Shown: positions 52,953 through 62,011, counted from the stretch's first letter. The stretch is DNA of 64,000 nucleotides from Collinsella sp. TM10-22 (GCF_003466125.1 NZ_QSOC01000003.1:62001-126000), one strand, 5' to 3'. Numbers and translations are program-made. The notes: generated by a model not told the origin, from the letters alone.

Positions 52953-54406
52953 TGACTCGGTTGGACGGGAGCATGATGACGGACGCGGCGCGCGGCTCGG
53001 ATGAGCCGGCGATTGAAGTGCGAGGCCTGCGCTTTGCCTACCCCGGGGCCGAGGCGCCGGTGCTCGAGGGGCTTGACTGGGCTGTTCCCCAAGGCGCGTT
53101 TGCGCTGCTCGTTGGTGGTACCGGGTCGGGTAAGTCGACGCTGCTGTCGCTGCTCAAGCCCGAGATCGCTCCGGCGGGCGAGCGCACTGGCGAACTGCTC
53201 GTGCTGGGCGAGAACGTTGCCGACATGGACGTTCGGGCGTCCGCGGAGCGCGTGGGCTATGTGTTTCAGGACCCCGAAAACCAGATTGTGTGCGAGACCG
53301 TGTGGCACGAGATGGCGTTTGGCCTGGAAAACTTGGGCATGTCGCGCGACGAGATGCGGCGTCGCGTGGCCGAGACCAGCTATTTCTTTGGGTTGGAGGA
53401 TTGGCTCCACCGCGATACCGACACGCTTTCGGGCGGACGCAAGCAGCTGCTGTCGTTGGCTGCCGTGCTGGCGTTGCGCCCGCGCGTGCTGCTGCTCGAT
53501 GAGCCCACGTCCCAGCTGGACCCCGTCGCCGAGAAAATTTTTATGCATGCGCTGTTTCGTGTGAATCGCGAGCTGGGCTGCACGGTTGTTGTGGCAACGC
53601 ACCAGCCGCGGCCGATGCTCGAGTATGCGACGTATGCGTACCGGATTAAGGGCGGTCGCGTGCGCGAGGCGGTTGACCTAGCGAGTTTGGGTAGTCGCGA
53701 GGGACTTTTGGCTTTGGACTCTTGCCGGCCCGCGCAGGGGGCGGCGACGAGTGCGGCAGCGGCTATCCGCGAGGGCTGGTTTCGCTACGATCGCGCGGGC
53801 GGTTGGGTGCTGCGCGGGCTCGACGTGGCGTTTTCGGCCGGCGTGGTGCATGCGGTCGTGGGCGGAAACGGCTGCGGCAAGTCAACGATGCTCTCGGTGC
53901 TGGCCAAGACGGCTAAGCTGCAGCGTGGCCGCATGGTGCGTGGGACGGCTTCGGCGGCGCTGCTGCCTCAGAATCCCAAGGCCCTGCTGGTTGCCGAGAC
54001 GGTTCGCGATGAACTAATGGAATGGGCTTCGACCTGCGGGTACGACGAGGCCGTGGCACAGGAGCGCGCAGCAAGTCTGGGGCTGTCGGGCCTGGATGGG
54101 CGCCACCCGTGCGATCTTTCGGGCGGACAGCGTCAACTGCTTGCATTGGCAAAGCTGCTGCTGATTGGCCCCGAGCTGTTGCTGCTTGATGAGCCCACCA
54201 AGGGCCTTGATCTGGCAAGTCGCTGCATTATCGCCCGAGCCCTGCGTGAGCATGCGCAGGCCGGCGGCACCGTCATCATGGCCACGCACGACCTGGACTT
54301 TGCCGAGCAGGTCGCTGACGAAATCGCCATGATGTTTGACGGCGAGATCGCCTGCGTGGAGCCGCCGACCGACTTCTTTGCCGAAAACGTGTTTTATAGG
54401 GCGTGA
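52952..54406 (+). CDS. ecfA: ECF transporter ATPase, fused A1-A2
   Basis: The protein has 484 residues and two complete ABC domains. The first has Walker A GGTGSGKST near residue 51, LSGGRKQLL and LLLDEPTSQLDP. The second has GGNGCGKST near 305, LSGGQRQLL and LLLDEPTKGLDL. In most ECF systems A1 and A2 are separate genes, and fusions are less common. It powers uptake of a vitamin or similar micronutrient. TGATGA overlap with ecfT and a 4-bp gap to the S-component gene show tight coupling. Confidence 0.93.
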   Translation: MTRLDGSMMTDAARGSDEPAIEVRGLRFAYPGAEAPVLEGLDWAVPQGAFALLVGGTGSGKSTLLSLLKPEIAPAGERTGELLVLGENVADMDVRASAERVGYVFQDPENQIVCETVWHEMAFGLENLGMSRDEMRRRVAETSYFFGLEDWLHRDTDTLSGGRKQLLSLAAVLALRPRVLLLDEPTSQLDPVAEKIFMHALFRVNRELGCTVVVATHQPRPMLEYATYAYRIKGGRVREAVDLASLGSREGLLALDSCRPAQGAATSAAAAIREGWFRYDRAGGWVLRGLDVAFSAGVVHAVVGGNGCGKSTMLSVLAKTAKLQRGRMVRGTASAALLPQNPKALLVAETVRDELMEWASTCGYDEAVAQERAASLGLSGLDGRHPCDLSGGQRQLLALAKLLLIGPELLLLDEPTKGLDLASRCIIARALREHAQAGGTVIMATHDLDFAEQVADEIAMMFDGEIACVEPPTDFFAENVFYRA

Positions 54407-54410
54407 TGGA

Positions 54411-55124
54411 ATGGCGGATTATCGCGTCTCGCGCCTACTTGCAAAAATGGAAATCCCGCTGCTGCTGGCGGTCCCCGCAGTGATGACTGCGGCGTTGCTG
54501 GCGGGCGTTGAACAGGCGGCGCTTGCCATGCTTGTCGTGGTGGCGTTGGTGCTCGCGCTGTTCTTTGCGGGCTACGAGGTATCGCGCCCCGGCCTGCGCC
54601 AGATTATGCCAACGCTGGTTCTGGCGGCGTTGGCCGCGGCGGGGCGTATCTTGTTTGGCCCCATTCCCGACTTTAAACCCGTGAGCGCCATCGCCATTAT
54701 CGCGGGGGCGACGCTGGGCCGGCGCAACGGGTTTATGGTCGGCGCGCTGGCGGCGCTGACCAGCAACTTCTTTTTTGGCCAGGGTATGTGGACGCCGTGG
54801 CAGATGTATGCCTGGGGACTCGTCGGCTATGTTGGCGGCGCCCTGGCGCATGCGGGTGCGTTCGACCGTGCGGATGGGACCGTGCGCATGCCGGCATTGC
54901 TTGCGTACGGTTTTGCATCGGGCCTGCTCTATGGCGTCGTGATCAACGCATACGACATCATCGGTTTTGTGCAGCCGCTCACGTGGGCGGGCGCCGTGGC
55001 GCGTCTTGCCACGGCGGTGCCGTTCGACATCACGCACGGACTCGCGACCTGCGTGTTTTTGGCCGCCCTGTACAAGCCCTGGTGTCGCCGCATCAACCGA
55101 GTCGTCGTGAAGTACGGGCTGTAG
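54411..55124 (+). CDS. ECF transporter S component
   Basis: This integral membrane substrate-binding protein has 237 residues and about six helices. The family signature is seen in AAGRILFGPIPDFKPVSAI, then GATLGRRNGFMVGALAAL, SNFFFGQGMWTPWQMYAWG and VGYVGGALAHAG. This pattern belongs to an S-protein group that includes predicted cobalamin or queuosine-precursor carriers. I cannot choose between them. It is the dedicated partner of the upstream T and A subunits and ends the operon. Confidence 0.85.
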   Translation: MADYRVSRLLAKMEIPLLLAVPAVMTAALLAGVEQAALAMLVVVALVLALFFAGYEVSRPGLRQIMPTLVLAALAAAGRILFGPIPDFKPVSAIAIIAGATLGRRNGFMVGALAALTSNFFFGQGMWTPWQMYAWGLVGYVGGALAHAGAFDRADGTVRMPALLAYGFASGLLYGVVINAYDIIGFVQPLTWAGAVARLATAVPFDITHGLATCVFLAALYKPWCRRINRVVVKYGL

Positions 55125-55164
55125 GGCTGGTTGTGTCGGGGCGGGAATCAATACTGTCGAAGTG

Positions 55165-55330
55165 CCATTTCAAAACTATGCCGGTTTACGGGGCTAGATT
55201 GGCACAGGCAGGCCATACCGGCTTTTTTCGAAATAGAGTAAGCCGTTTACCTGCAGTTTTATTATTTCGGAATTGCGTATGGTTGGGGGTTTGCGATTTA
55301 GCCCCGTAAACCGGCATAGTTTTGAAATGG
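55165..55330. repeat. 166-bp element with 32-bp perfect terminal inverted repeats
   Basis: The arms at 55165-55196 and 55299-55330 are exact reverse complements, containing CAAAACTATGCCGGTTTACG. The interior of 102 bp has no ORF. Its layout resembles the 203-bp elements but its ends are unrelated. The 348-bp gap between the ECF operon and exoA holds nothing else clear. Confidence 0.88.
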
Positions 55331-55472
55331 CCGGTTGACATGACGGGCATCGTGGCCCTCAGAGAGCCAAATTGATCCGTTTTCTTCCGTCCCCAGACGT
55401 CCCAGGGAATCAGCTGAACCCGCCCGCCACGAAATCGCCCCGCTTTTCTTCGTCTTTGGGAGATCAGTTGGG

Positions 55473-56291
55473 TTAGAGCTCAAGGGCGAGGGTAACGGGG
55501 CAGTGGTCGCTGCCAAAGATGCCACCGCGGATGCCCGTGTCGCGCACGTTGCCGGCGATTGCGTCGCTCACCAGGAAGTAATCAATGCGCCAGCCAGCGT
55601 TGTTTTTGCGAGCATTAAAGCGGTAGCTCCACCAGCTGTAGACGCCTTCGACGTCGGGGTTTGCCGCGCGCCAGGTATCGGTAAAGCCGGCATCGAGCAG
55701 CTCGGTGAACTTGCCGCGCTCTTCGTCCGAAAAACCCGCGTTGCCGCGGTTGGACTTGGGGTTCTTAAGGTCGATCTCCTCGTGCGCCACGTTAAAGTCG
55801 CCGCAGGTCACCACGGGTTTACCGGTCTCGCGCTCAAGTGCGCTCAAAAAGCCGCGGTAGGCATCGTCCCACGCCATGCGCACATCGATGCGGGCGAGCT
55901 CGTTTTGGGCGTTGGGCGTATAGACGTCGACAAACCAGAACTTATCGAACTCGAGCGCGCAGACGCGGCCCTCGGTTGCGGCCTGCGCCACGAGCTCTGC
56001 CGCCTCGCCCTCGCCGGCGTAGGGCAGCAGGGCATCGGCGCGCAGCACGCGCAGCGGTTCCTGGCGGCTAAAGACCGCGGTGCCCGAATAGCCTTTGCGC
56101 TCGGCGTAGCTCCAGGTTTGGTGATAGCCGGGCAGGTCGATATCGACCTGGCCCTCTTGCAGCTTGGTCTCTTGCAGCGCCAAGATGTCGACATCGAGCT
56201 CCTGCGCGATCTGGATAAAGCTCGGGTCCTTTTTGAGCACGGCGCGCAGGCCGTTGACGTTCCACGAGGCGAAAGTGTAAGTCTGAGGCAT
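55473..56291 (-). CDS. exoA: Exodeoxyribonuclease III
   Basis: This AP endonuclease/exonuclease for base excision repair has 272 residues. Motifs are FASWNVNGLRAVLKK, ILALQETKLQ (metal-binding Glu), VDVYTPNAQ, CGDFNVAHEEIDL and the final GSDHCPV (catalytic Asp-His). GIRGGIFGSDHCPVTLALEL is the usual C-terminus. AAAGGA precedes the ATG at 56291. It is divergent from the sirtuin gene. Confidence 0.95.
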   Translation of the reverse strand: MPQTYTFASWNVNGLRAVLKKDPSFIQIAQELDVDILALQETKLQEGQVDIDLPGYHQTWSYAERKGYSGTAVFSRQEPLRVLRADALLPYAGEGEAAELVAQAATEGRVCALEFDKFWFVDVYTPNAQNELARIDVRMAWDDAYRGFLSALERETGKPVVTCGDFNVAHEEIDLKNPKSNRGNAGFSDEERGKFTELLDAGFTDTWRAANPDVEGVYSWWSYRFNARKNNAGWRIDYFLVSDAIAGNVRDTGIRGGIFGSDHCPVTLALEL

Positions 56292-56426
56292 GGTGTCCTT
56301 TCGACGGGGTTGGCAGGCTTAAGATTAGCGCAACAAGGGCGGAGCGGGCACCACGCGTGACAACCCAAGGGCCGCGTGCTGGGATATTGCCCGACGCTGC
56401 CCGACCAACCAGGACGGAGGACTCGT

Positions 56427-57179
56427 ATGACGCAGGCAATATCGGACCCCAAGCAGGCCTCCGCGGCGCTGGCGGAGCTGTTCGATACCCACGAGCGCGT
56501 GGTGTTCTTTGGCGGCGCGGGCGTTTCCACGGCGAGCGGCATTCCCGATTTCCGCAGCGTGGACGGCCTGTATCATCAGCAGTTTGCCTACCCGCCCGAG
56601 ACTATGCTCTCGCATAGCTTTTACGAGACGCATCCGGCCGAGTTCTTTGACTTCTACCGCACCAAGATGATCGCGCTTGGCGCCAAGCCCAATCGCTGCC
56701 ACACCAAACTGGCCGAGCTGGAGCGGACCGGCAAGCTTAGCGCCGTGGTGACGCAAAATATCGACGGCCTGCATCAGATGGCCGGCTCGCAGCGCGTGTT
56801 CGAGCTGCACGGCTCGGTCCACCGCAGCATTTGCCAGGCGTGCGGCGCAGTCTATAGCGCCGAGTGGATCTGTGCGCGCGATCACGAGGATGCCGCGGGC
56901 GTGCCCGCGTGTCCTGTGTGCGGCGGCCGCATCAAGCCCGATGTGGTGCTCTACGAGGAGCCGCTCGACGAGCATGTGCTTACCGGTGCCGTTGCCGCCA
57001 TCGCCGCGGCCGATGCCCTTATTGTGGGCGGGACTTCGCTCGTGGTGTATCCGGCGGCGGGCCTTACGCGCTACTTTACCGGCGATACGCTGGCCATTTG
57101 CAATCTTGCTCCCACCGATCAGGATGCAAATGCCGACCTGCTGATTTCTTGCGACATCGCGGCCGCGTTTGCGTTCTAG
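56427..57179 (+). CDS. NAD-dependent protein deacylase (sirtuin)
   Basis: The protein has 250 residues. It has the NAD-binding VVFFGGAGVSTASGIPDFRS, the catalytic histidine in ELHGSVHR, TQNIDGLHQ, and the zinc-binding cysteine pairs CQACG and CPVCGG. YEEPLDEHVL and GGTSLVVYPAAGL complete the family pattern. The start at 56427 follows GGACGGAGG. No acetyltransferase is adjacent; the folP-folK gene follows after 94 bp. Confidence 0.94.
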   Translation: MTQAISDPKQASAALAELFDTHERVVFFGGAGVSTASGIPDFRSVDGLYHQQFAYPPETMLSHSFYETHPAEFFDFYRTKMIALGAKPNRCHTKLAELERTGKLSAVVTQNIDGLHQMAGSQRVFELHGSVHRSICQACGAVYSAEWICARDHEDAAGVPACPVCGGRIKPDVVLYEEPLDEHVLTGAVAAIAAADALIVGGTSLVVYPAAGLTRYFTGDTLAICNLAPTDQDANADLLISCDIAAAFAF

Positions 57180-57273
57180 CCCGCGCACGCGGATACAATA
57201 GAAAGACTGATTGCAAAACGACCCCGCCGCCAGCGCCCAAGCGCGGCGGCGTGGGCATTTTAGGAGGATGTTC

Positions 57274-59001
57274 ATGGCGAACGATAGCAAGACATGGCGG
57301 TGCGGAAAGTACGAGCTCAGCTTTGACCGTCCGCGCATCATGGGCGTCCTCAACGTGACGCCCGATTCGTTTAGCGACGGCGGCGAGCACTTCGATGCGG
57401 ATGCCGCTATCGAGTACGGCCTGGCGATGCTCGACGCCGGCGCCGACATCATCGACGTAGGCGGCGAGTCCACGCGCCCCGGCTTTACCCCGGTCAATCC
57501 CGACGAGGAGGCTCGTCGCGTGCTGCCCGTGGTGCGCGCGCTGGCAAAAGAGGGCGCCATCGTCTCGATCGACACGCGCCACGTGGCGGTCGCCAAGGCT
57601 GCCGTGCGCTGCGGCGCCTCGATCGTCAACGATGTGACGGGCTTCACCGACCCCAAGATGGTCGAGTTTGTCGCGACAAGCACCTGCGGCGTCATCGTGA
57701 TGCACGCCGGCGAGGTCGCGGCACCTACCCGCACACATGCAACGGTGCAGCTCGACACCTCGGCCGCGGCGTTTGTTGCCGAGAAGGCGCGCGAGGCGGC
57801 TGCCGAGGCCGCGCGAGAGGCCGAGAAGCCGGCTCGCCGCCGTCGCGGCAAGCTGCTGGGCGAGCCCAAGACGGAGGCCAAGCTTCCGGGCGGCGTGGTG
57901 CAGCCTTCGCTGCCGTTTGGCGACCCGGAGCCCGCGCCCGAGCCTGCGGACGAGCAGAAGCAGGCGGCACCGGCGGCCGAGCGGGTCGCCCCTGCCGCCG
58001 AGCCTGCCGCGACCCCCGAGCCCGCGCCGGAGCCCAATGACCACCTGGCAGCCATGATGCGCCGCAGCGCCCGCCGCGAGGAGGCCTACGTGCCCACCTC
58101 TCAGCTCCGCCGCTTCACCCTGCCCGATTCGGCGCCCATCATGCGCCGCGTCATGGGTTTCCTGTCCGACCAGGCCCGCACGCTCATCCATGCCGGCGTG
58201 TCGCGCGATCGCATCTGCATCGACCCCGGCCCGGGTTTTGGCAAGACGGCCAACGAGGATATCGTCATCCAGCGCGAGACCGCCAAGATGGCATCGCTGG
58301 GCTATCCGCTCATGTGCGCCGTGTCGCGCAAGCGTTTTGTGGGCGCCGTCTCGGGCGTGACCGAGGCGGCCGCGCGCGATGCCGCCACGTTTGGTGTGTG
58401 CCTGGGCGCCATCCAGGCCGGTGCCAACATCGTGCGCGTGCACGACGTCACCGGCTTCGCGCAGTTCCTGAACGGTTACTGGGCCGTCGCCAAGCCGCAG
58501 CCGCGCCGCGCGTTTGTGGCCGTGGGTTCCAACCTGGGACATCGCTGCGACAACATCCGCGCCGCGCGCGACATGATCGCCGAGATCCCGCTCACCTGCG
58601 TGTCCAACTGCTCGCGCATCTACGAGAGCGAGCCGGCCTACGAGACGCGCCAGGACGCGTTTGCCAACGCCGTTATCGAGATTAAGACCGAGCTGGCGCC
58701 GCTGGTACTGCTTGACGAGCTGCAGAAGATCGAGCTCGAGCTGGGCCGCGACCGCTCCAAGAAGGCCAAGGTCAACGGCCCGCGCACCATCGACTTGGAC
58801 CTGCTGTGGATGGATGGTGAGACGCACGGCGGCAAGAAGCTGCGCCTGCCGCATCCGCTGATCGGCGAGCGCGACTTTGTGCTGGTGCCGCTCGAGGACC
58901 TGATGCACGACCCGGCGCGGTTCTTCCGCTTCAACGGCGTCGAGGTCAAGGAGCCCGAGGACCGCGTGGGTCATATCGTGGGCGAATTGGGGCGTATGTA
59001 G
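57274..59001 (+). CDS. folP-folK: Fused dihydropteroate synthase and HPPK, with a large insert
   Basis: The protein has 575 residues. The DHPS half starts PRIMGVLNVTPDSFSDGG, with DVGGESTRPG, MH at 143-144, DPGPGFGKT from 317 and SRKRFVG. HPPK starts near residue 412 (AFVAVGSNLGHR) and has RDRSKKAKVNGPRTIDLDLL. The spacing from MH to DPG is about 174 residues, against about 46 in usual DHPS. So some 125 residues, rich in A, E, P and R, interrupt the barrel at the loop that follows the MH motif. AGGAGG sits six bases before the ATG at 57274; an in-frame ATG at 57268 abuts it. Confidence 0.93.
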   Translation: MANDSKTWRCGKYELSFDRPRIMGVLNVTPDSFSDGGEHFDADAAIEYGLAMLDAGADIIDVGGESTRPGFTPVNPDEEARRVLPVVRALAKEGAIVSIDTRHVAVAKAAVRCGASIVNDVTGFTDPKMVEFVATSTCGVIVMHAGEVAAPTRTHATVQLDTSAAAFVAEKAREAAAEAAREAEKPARRRRGKLLGEPKTEAKLPGGVVQPSLPFGDPEPAPEPADEQKQAAPAAERVAPAAEPAATPEPAPEPNDHLAAMMRRSARREEAYVPTSQLRRFTLPDSAPIMRRVMGFLSDQARTLIHAGVSRDRICIDPGPGFGKTANEDIVIQRETAKMASLGYPLMCAVSRKRFVGAVSGVTEAAARDAATFGVCLGAIQAGANIVRVHDVTGFAQFLNGYWAVAKPQPRRAFVAVGSNLGHRCDNIRAARDMIAEIPLTCVSNCSRIYESEPAYETRQDAFANAVIEIKTELAPLVLLDELQKIELELGRDRSKKAKVNGPRTIDLDLLWMDGETHGGKKLRLPHPLIGERDFVLVPLEDLMHDPARFFRFNGVEVKEPEDRVGHIVGELGRM

Positions 59002-59703
59002 ATGATTGAGATGAATGCTGTAGCCGCCGGCACCGAGCTTGATGCCGCGCGCGACGCGGGCCGCGAGGGTGCGTCTGCGGGTTGGTGCGCTTGGAGTGCG
59101 GGTGAGGCGTCGTTGACGTTTTCGCTGGTCGTGCGCCCAGACGTGAATATGCATGCCTTCCACGGCCTGCCGTTTGTGGCGGCGATGGGCATGATGGACG
59201 CGCTTGTGGGCACGGCTTCGACGCCGGGGTTGGGCCTTGCCGGTAAAGTGGGTATCCAGTGGCCGAGCAACATCGTGTGCGGCGCGCCCGCGTTCGAGAC
59301 GCCGTTCGCACGCGTTGCCGTGAACGGTGGTGCCGGTGCCGCGGGCATGTTCGGTGCCGTGACGGTGGATATTGAGCGCACGGCGCTGAGCGGGCTTGGC
59401 GTGGATATGGCCGACGAGGCGCTGGTCGAGGCGCTGTCTGCCGCCGTGCTGACCCGCGTGGGCGCTTGGGCAGTTGTTGCCAACACGCCGCAGGGCGCTG
59501 CCGGCCCGTTGGCTCCGGTGCTGGGCGAGTACTTCGACATGGTGCCGCTGCTGGGTCGTCAGGTTGCGGCGGTGTCGCCCAACGGTTTGCCGCTTGCGGT
59601 CGGTGTGTTTGCGGGCCTGGATATCTGGGGCCGTGCGACCATCAAGACCGATGCCGGCGAGCAGGAGTTTCCGCCCGAGGCCGTGCGCATTCGCGGTCTG
59701 TAG
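59002..59703 (+). CDS. Biotin-ligase-like protein, possibly inactive
   Basis: The protein has 233 residues and the fold order of the BPL/LplA family: SLVVRPDVN near residue 43, KVGIQWPSNIVCG near 85, an ITPR-like strand and a C-terminal SH3-like piece (LAVGVFAGLDIWGRATIKT). The active-site signatures are altered. GRGRxGR is not recognisable before SLVVRP, and the usual KWPND reads QWPSN, so the lysine and aspartate are gone. It begins directly after the folP-folK stop. A birA gene often lies near coaX in Gram-positives, which supports the family call. Catalysis is doubtful. Confidence 0.65.
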   Translation: MIEMNAVAAGTELDAARDAGREGASAGWCAWSAGEASLTFSLVVRPDVNMHAFHGLPFVAAMGMMDALVGTASTPGLGLAGKVGIQWPSNIVCGAPAFETPFARVAVNGGAGAAGMFGAVTVDIERTALSGLGVDMADEALVEALSAAVLTRVGAWAVVANTPQGAAGPLAPVLGEYFDMVPLLGRQVAAVSPNGLPLAVGVFAGLDIWGRATIKTDAGEQEFPPEAVRIRGL

Positions 59704-59802
59704 CGCGGGGCGTTCGCGTCCAAAGACAACAATGACAACGAAGCCCTCTTCGGCCTGTGCCGGGGAGGGTTCCGCCTATCTGGGGAATGGGTTGCCAGCG
59801 CC

Positions 59803-59843
59803 CTATTCCTCAAAACTGAAAAATTTTCGTTTTTGAGGAATAG
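59803..59843. repeat. 41-bp CTATTCCTCAAAA palindrome, copy 1
   Basis: CTATTCCTCAAAACTGAAAA followed by ATTTTCG and the mirrored TTTTGAGGAATAG. Copies 2 and 3 follow at 59889 and 61162; copy 3 differs from this one at one base. Confidence 0.88.
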
Positions 59844-59888
59844 AATTAAGGCAGCTCGGTCTTTCGCGAGGTATATTCGCTATAGAGC

Positions 59889-59929
59889 CTATTCCTCAAA
59901 ACTGAAAATTTTTCAGTTTTGAGGAATAG
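59889..59929. repeat. 41-bp CTATTCCTCAAAA palindrome, copy 2
   Basis: A fully symmetric version in which CTATTCCTCAAAACTGAAAA and its mirror meet at a central T. A unique 45-bp spacer separates it from copy 1. It lies 27 bp before the DUF4143 ATPase start. Confidence 0.88.
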
Positions 59930-59955
59930 CGATAAAAGACCGCGAGGAGGCCCCG

Positions 59956-61152
59956 ATGAAACTCATCAATAGAACGTCATATATGGACACGTTGACGAGT
60001 CTTATTGGCGTGCCGGACATCAAGGTCATCACGGGCATCCGTCGTAGCGGTAAATCAAAATTGCTCGAGGCCCTCCGCGATTACGTGGAGGCACATCTGT
60101 CCAATTCGAATGTCATCCATATCAACTACAACCTCGATGAGTTCGAGAACCTGCTCGAGTATCACGCGCTGCTCGCCTATGTAAAAGAGCATCGAGTGTC
60201 CGACAAGCAAAACTTCCTGCTTATCGACGAGGTTCAGATGTGCGACGGCTTTGAACGCGCGATCAACAGCCTCCATGCATCCGAGCAGTACGACATCTTC
60301 ATCACCGGATCGAACGCCTTTTTGCTGTCGAGTGATCTGTCGACGCTCTTTACGGGGCGCACGTTCGAGATCGAGGTTTTCCCATTCTCGTTTGAGGAGT
60401 ATCGCTTCTATAGTGACGAGGGCGAGGTCGATCGCGACTTCGATGAGTACGCGAGAACCGGCGGCATGTCCGGCTCTTACCCTTATCCACTGCAGGAGCA
60501 GCGCTACCAATATCTCTCCAATGTCTTCAAAACGCTCATCGTGAGGGATATCGTGCAGCGGCATAACGTGAGAAACGAATCGGCACTGCTGCGCATTGCC
60601 GATTACATGATGGGCAACGTCTCCAACATAACGTCGGCACGCAACATTACAGATGTTTTGAATGCGGATGGGCTAAAGATTACGAACAAGACGGTCGGCA
60701 CGTACATGGGGTACCTGTGCGATGCGTTTGCCTTCTATAAAGTTCGTCGGTACGACATTCGCGGCAAAAAATACCTTAAGAGCGGCGAGAAGTATTACCT
60801 GGCAGACCACGCGTTCAAATACGCACTGCTTGGTACACGTGATATGGATTGGGGACGCGTATACGAGAACATGGTGGCCATCGAGCTGCTGCGCCGCGGA
60901 TACGAGGTATACGTCGGTGTGCTCTATAAAAAGGAAATAGACTTTGTAGCAATCAAGCGAAGCGAGAAGCTCTACATTCAGGTGAGCGACGACATCAGCT
61001 CGGATAAGACGTTTGAACGCGAGATTTCGCCACTGCTGAGCATTGGCGATGCGTATCCCAAGATGATTCTTGCCCGCACGCATCACGAGGCCACGGATCG
61101 CGATGGGGTGCAGATCGTGGACCTGGCGAGGTGGTTGTGCGGCGAGGCTTAG
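59956..61152 (+). CDS. AAA-type ATPase with C-terminal DUF4143 domain
   Basis: The protein has 398 residues. The N-terminal ATPase has Walker A GIRRSGKS near residue 27 and Walker B NFLLIDEVQ near 87, then sensor-like ITGSNAFLL. A winged-helix-like middle (DVLNADGLKITNKTVGTYM) leads to the DUF4143 domain with a PDDEXK-like end (YENMVAIELLRRGYEVYVG, then KKEIDFVAIKR). The family is common in gut bacteria and archaea, with no settled role. GAGGAGG precedes the ATG. It stands alone, is flanked by copies of the 41-bp palindrome, and splits the usual birA-coaX neighbourhood, which suggests a late insertion. Confidence 0.9.
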   Translation: MKLINRTSYMDTLTSLIGVPDIKVITGIRRSGKSKLLEALRDYVEAHLSNSNVIHINYNLDEFENLLEYHALLAYVKEHRVSDKQNFLLIDEVQMCDGFERAINSLHASEQYDIFITGSNAFLLSSDLSTLFTGRTFEIEVFPFSFEEYRFYSDEGEVDRDFDEYARTGGMSGSYPYPLQEQRYQYLSNVFKTLIVRDIVQRHNVRNESALLRIADYMMGNVSNITSARNITDVLNADGLKITNKTVGTYMGYLCDAFAFYKVRRYDIRGKKYLKSGEKYYLADHAFKYALLGTRDMDWGRVYENMVAIELLRRGYEVYVGVLYKKEIDFVAIKRSEKLYIQVSDDISSDKTFEREISPLLSIGDAYPKMILARTHHEATDRDGVQIVDLARWLCGEA

Positions 61153-61161
61153 CAAAAAATC

Positions 61162-61202
61162 CTATTCCTCAAAACTGAAAAATTTTCGATTTTGAGGAAT
61201 AG
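61162..61202. repeat. 41-bp CTATTCCTCAAAA palindrome, copy 3
   Basis: It lies 9 bp after the ATPase stop codon and differs from copy 1 at one position. With copies 1 and 2 it brackets the ATPase gene. Confidence 0.88.
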
Positions 61203-61237
61203 GATTGGCGGCTGGTTGCTGCGACCTGGCGTTTGCT

Positions 61238-62011
61238 CTATCCCAGCTCCTGCATGCGGCGGTAGATTTCGCAGATACCCTTGATGGTGAGCTGCCCGTC
61301 GACCACGTCGAAGGCATCGGTCGAATCGGCGACGATGCCGGCGAGACCGCCCGTGGCGATAACGGTGGCGTCCTCGCGGCCCAGCTCGCGCTTCATGCGC
61401 GCGACCAGGCCCTCGGCCATGGCGGCGGCGCCCATCACGGCGCCGACCTTGATGCACTCTTCGGTGTCGCGACCGATGGCATGCTCGGGCGCCTCGAGCG
61501 GAACGCTGGCGAGCTTAGCGGCACGGGCGGCAAGCGCGTCCATGGAGATGCGGATGCCCGGCGCAATCGCTCCGCCAATGTAATAACCGTCCTCATCGAT
61601 GACGTCGATATTGGTCGCGGTGCCAAAGTCCACCACGATTGCCGGCGCGCCGTAGAAAGCCTCGGCCGCAACGGCGTTGGCGACGCGGTCGGCACCAACG
61701 GCTTGGGGGCGCGCCGCCCGCAGTTTGGTCACCGCAGCCGTCTGCGGCCCGATGACGATGGCGTCCGCGGCGATGCGGTCGGCAACGGCGTGCCACTCAC
61801 GTGAGAGCTGCGGAACCACGCCGGCAAAGGCGATCGCATCGACCGCATCGAGCGAAAGGTCGTACATCTTAAAGAAGCCCATCAGGCGCACGTGGATCTC
61901 GTCGGCGGTATAGGAGCGGTCGGTGGGCATGCGCCACGACTGCACCAGCTCGTCTCCGTCAAACAGACCCATGGCCGTCTGCGTGTTTCCCATATCGATA
62001 GCGAGCAGCAT
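61238..62011 (-). CDS. coaX: Type III pantothenate kinase
   Basis: The enzyme performs the first step of coenzyme A synthesis. It has 257 residues, with MLLAIDMGNTQTAMGLFD (phosphate-binding, catalytic Asp), GADRVANAVAA and VVDFGTATNIDVI, then GGAIAPGIRIS. The start at 62011 has GGGAG seven bases upstream. Longer frames run back over the tRNA gene and are not real. Confidence 0.95.
   Translation of the reverse strand: MLLAIDMGNTQTAMGLFDGDELVQSWRMPTDRSYTADEIHVRLMGFFKMYDLSLDAVDAIAFAGVVPQLSREWHAVADRIAADAIVIGPQTAAVTKLRAARPQAVGADRVANAVAAEAFYGAPAIVVDFGTATNIDVIDEDGYYIGGAIAPGIRISMDALAARAAKLASVPLEAPEHAIGRDTEECIKVGAVMGAAAMAEGLVARMKRELGREDATVIATGGLAGIVADSTDAFDVVDGQLTIKGICEIYRRMQELG

Noticed and set aside
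59803..61202. The repeated 41-bp palindromes as a CRISPR array
   Set aside because: The spacing is irregular (45 bp, then 1.2 kb with a gene between), there are only three copies and no cas genes.
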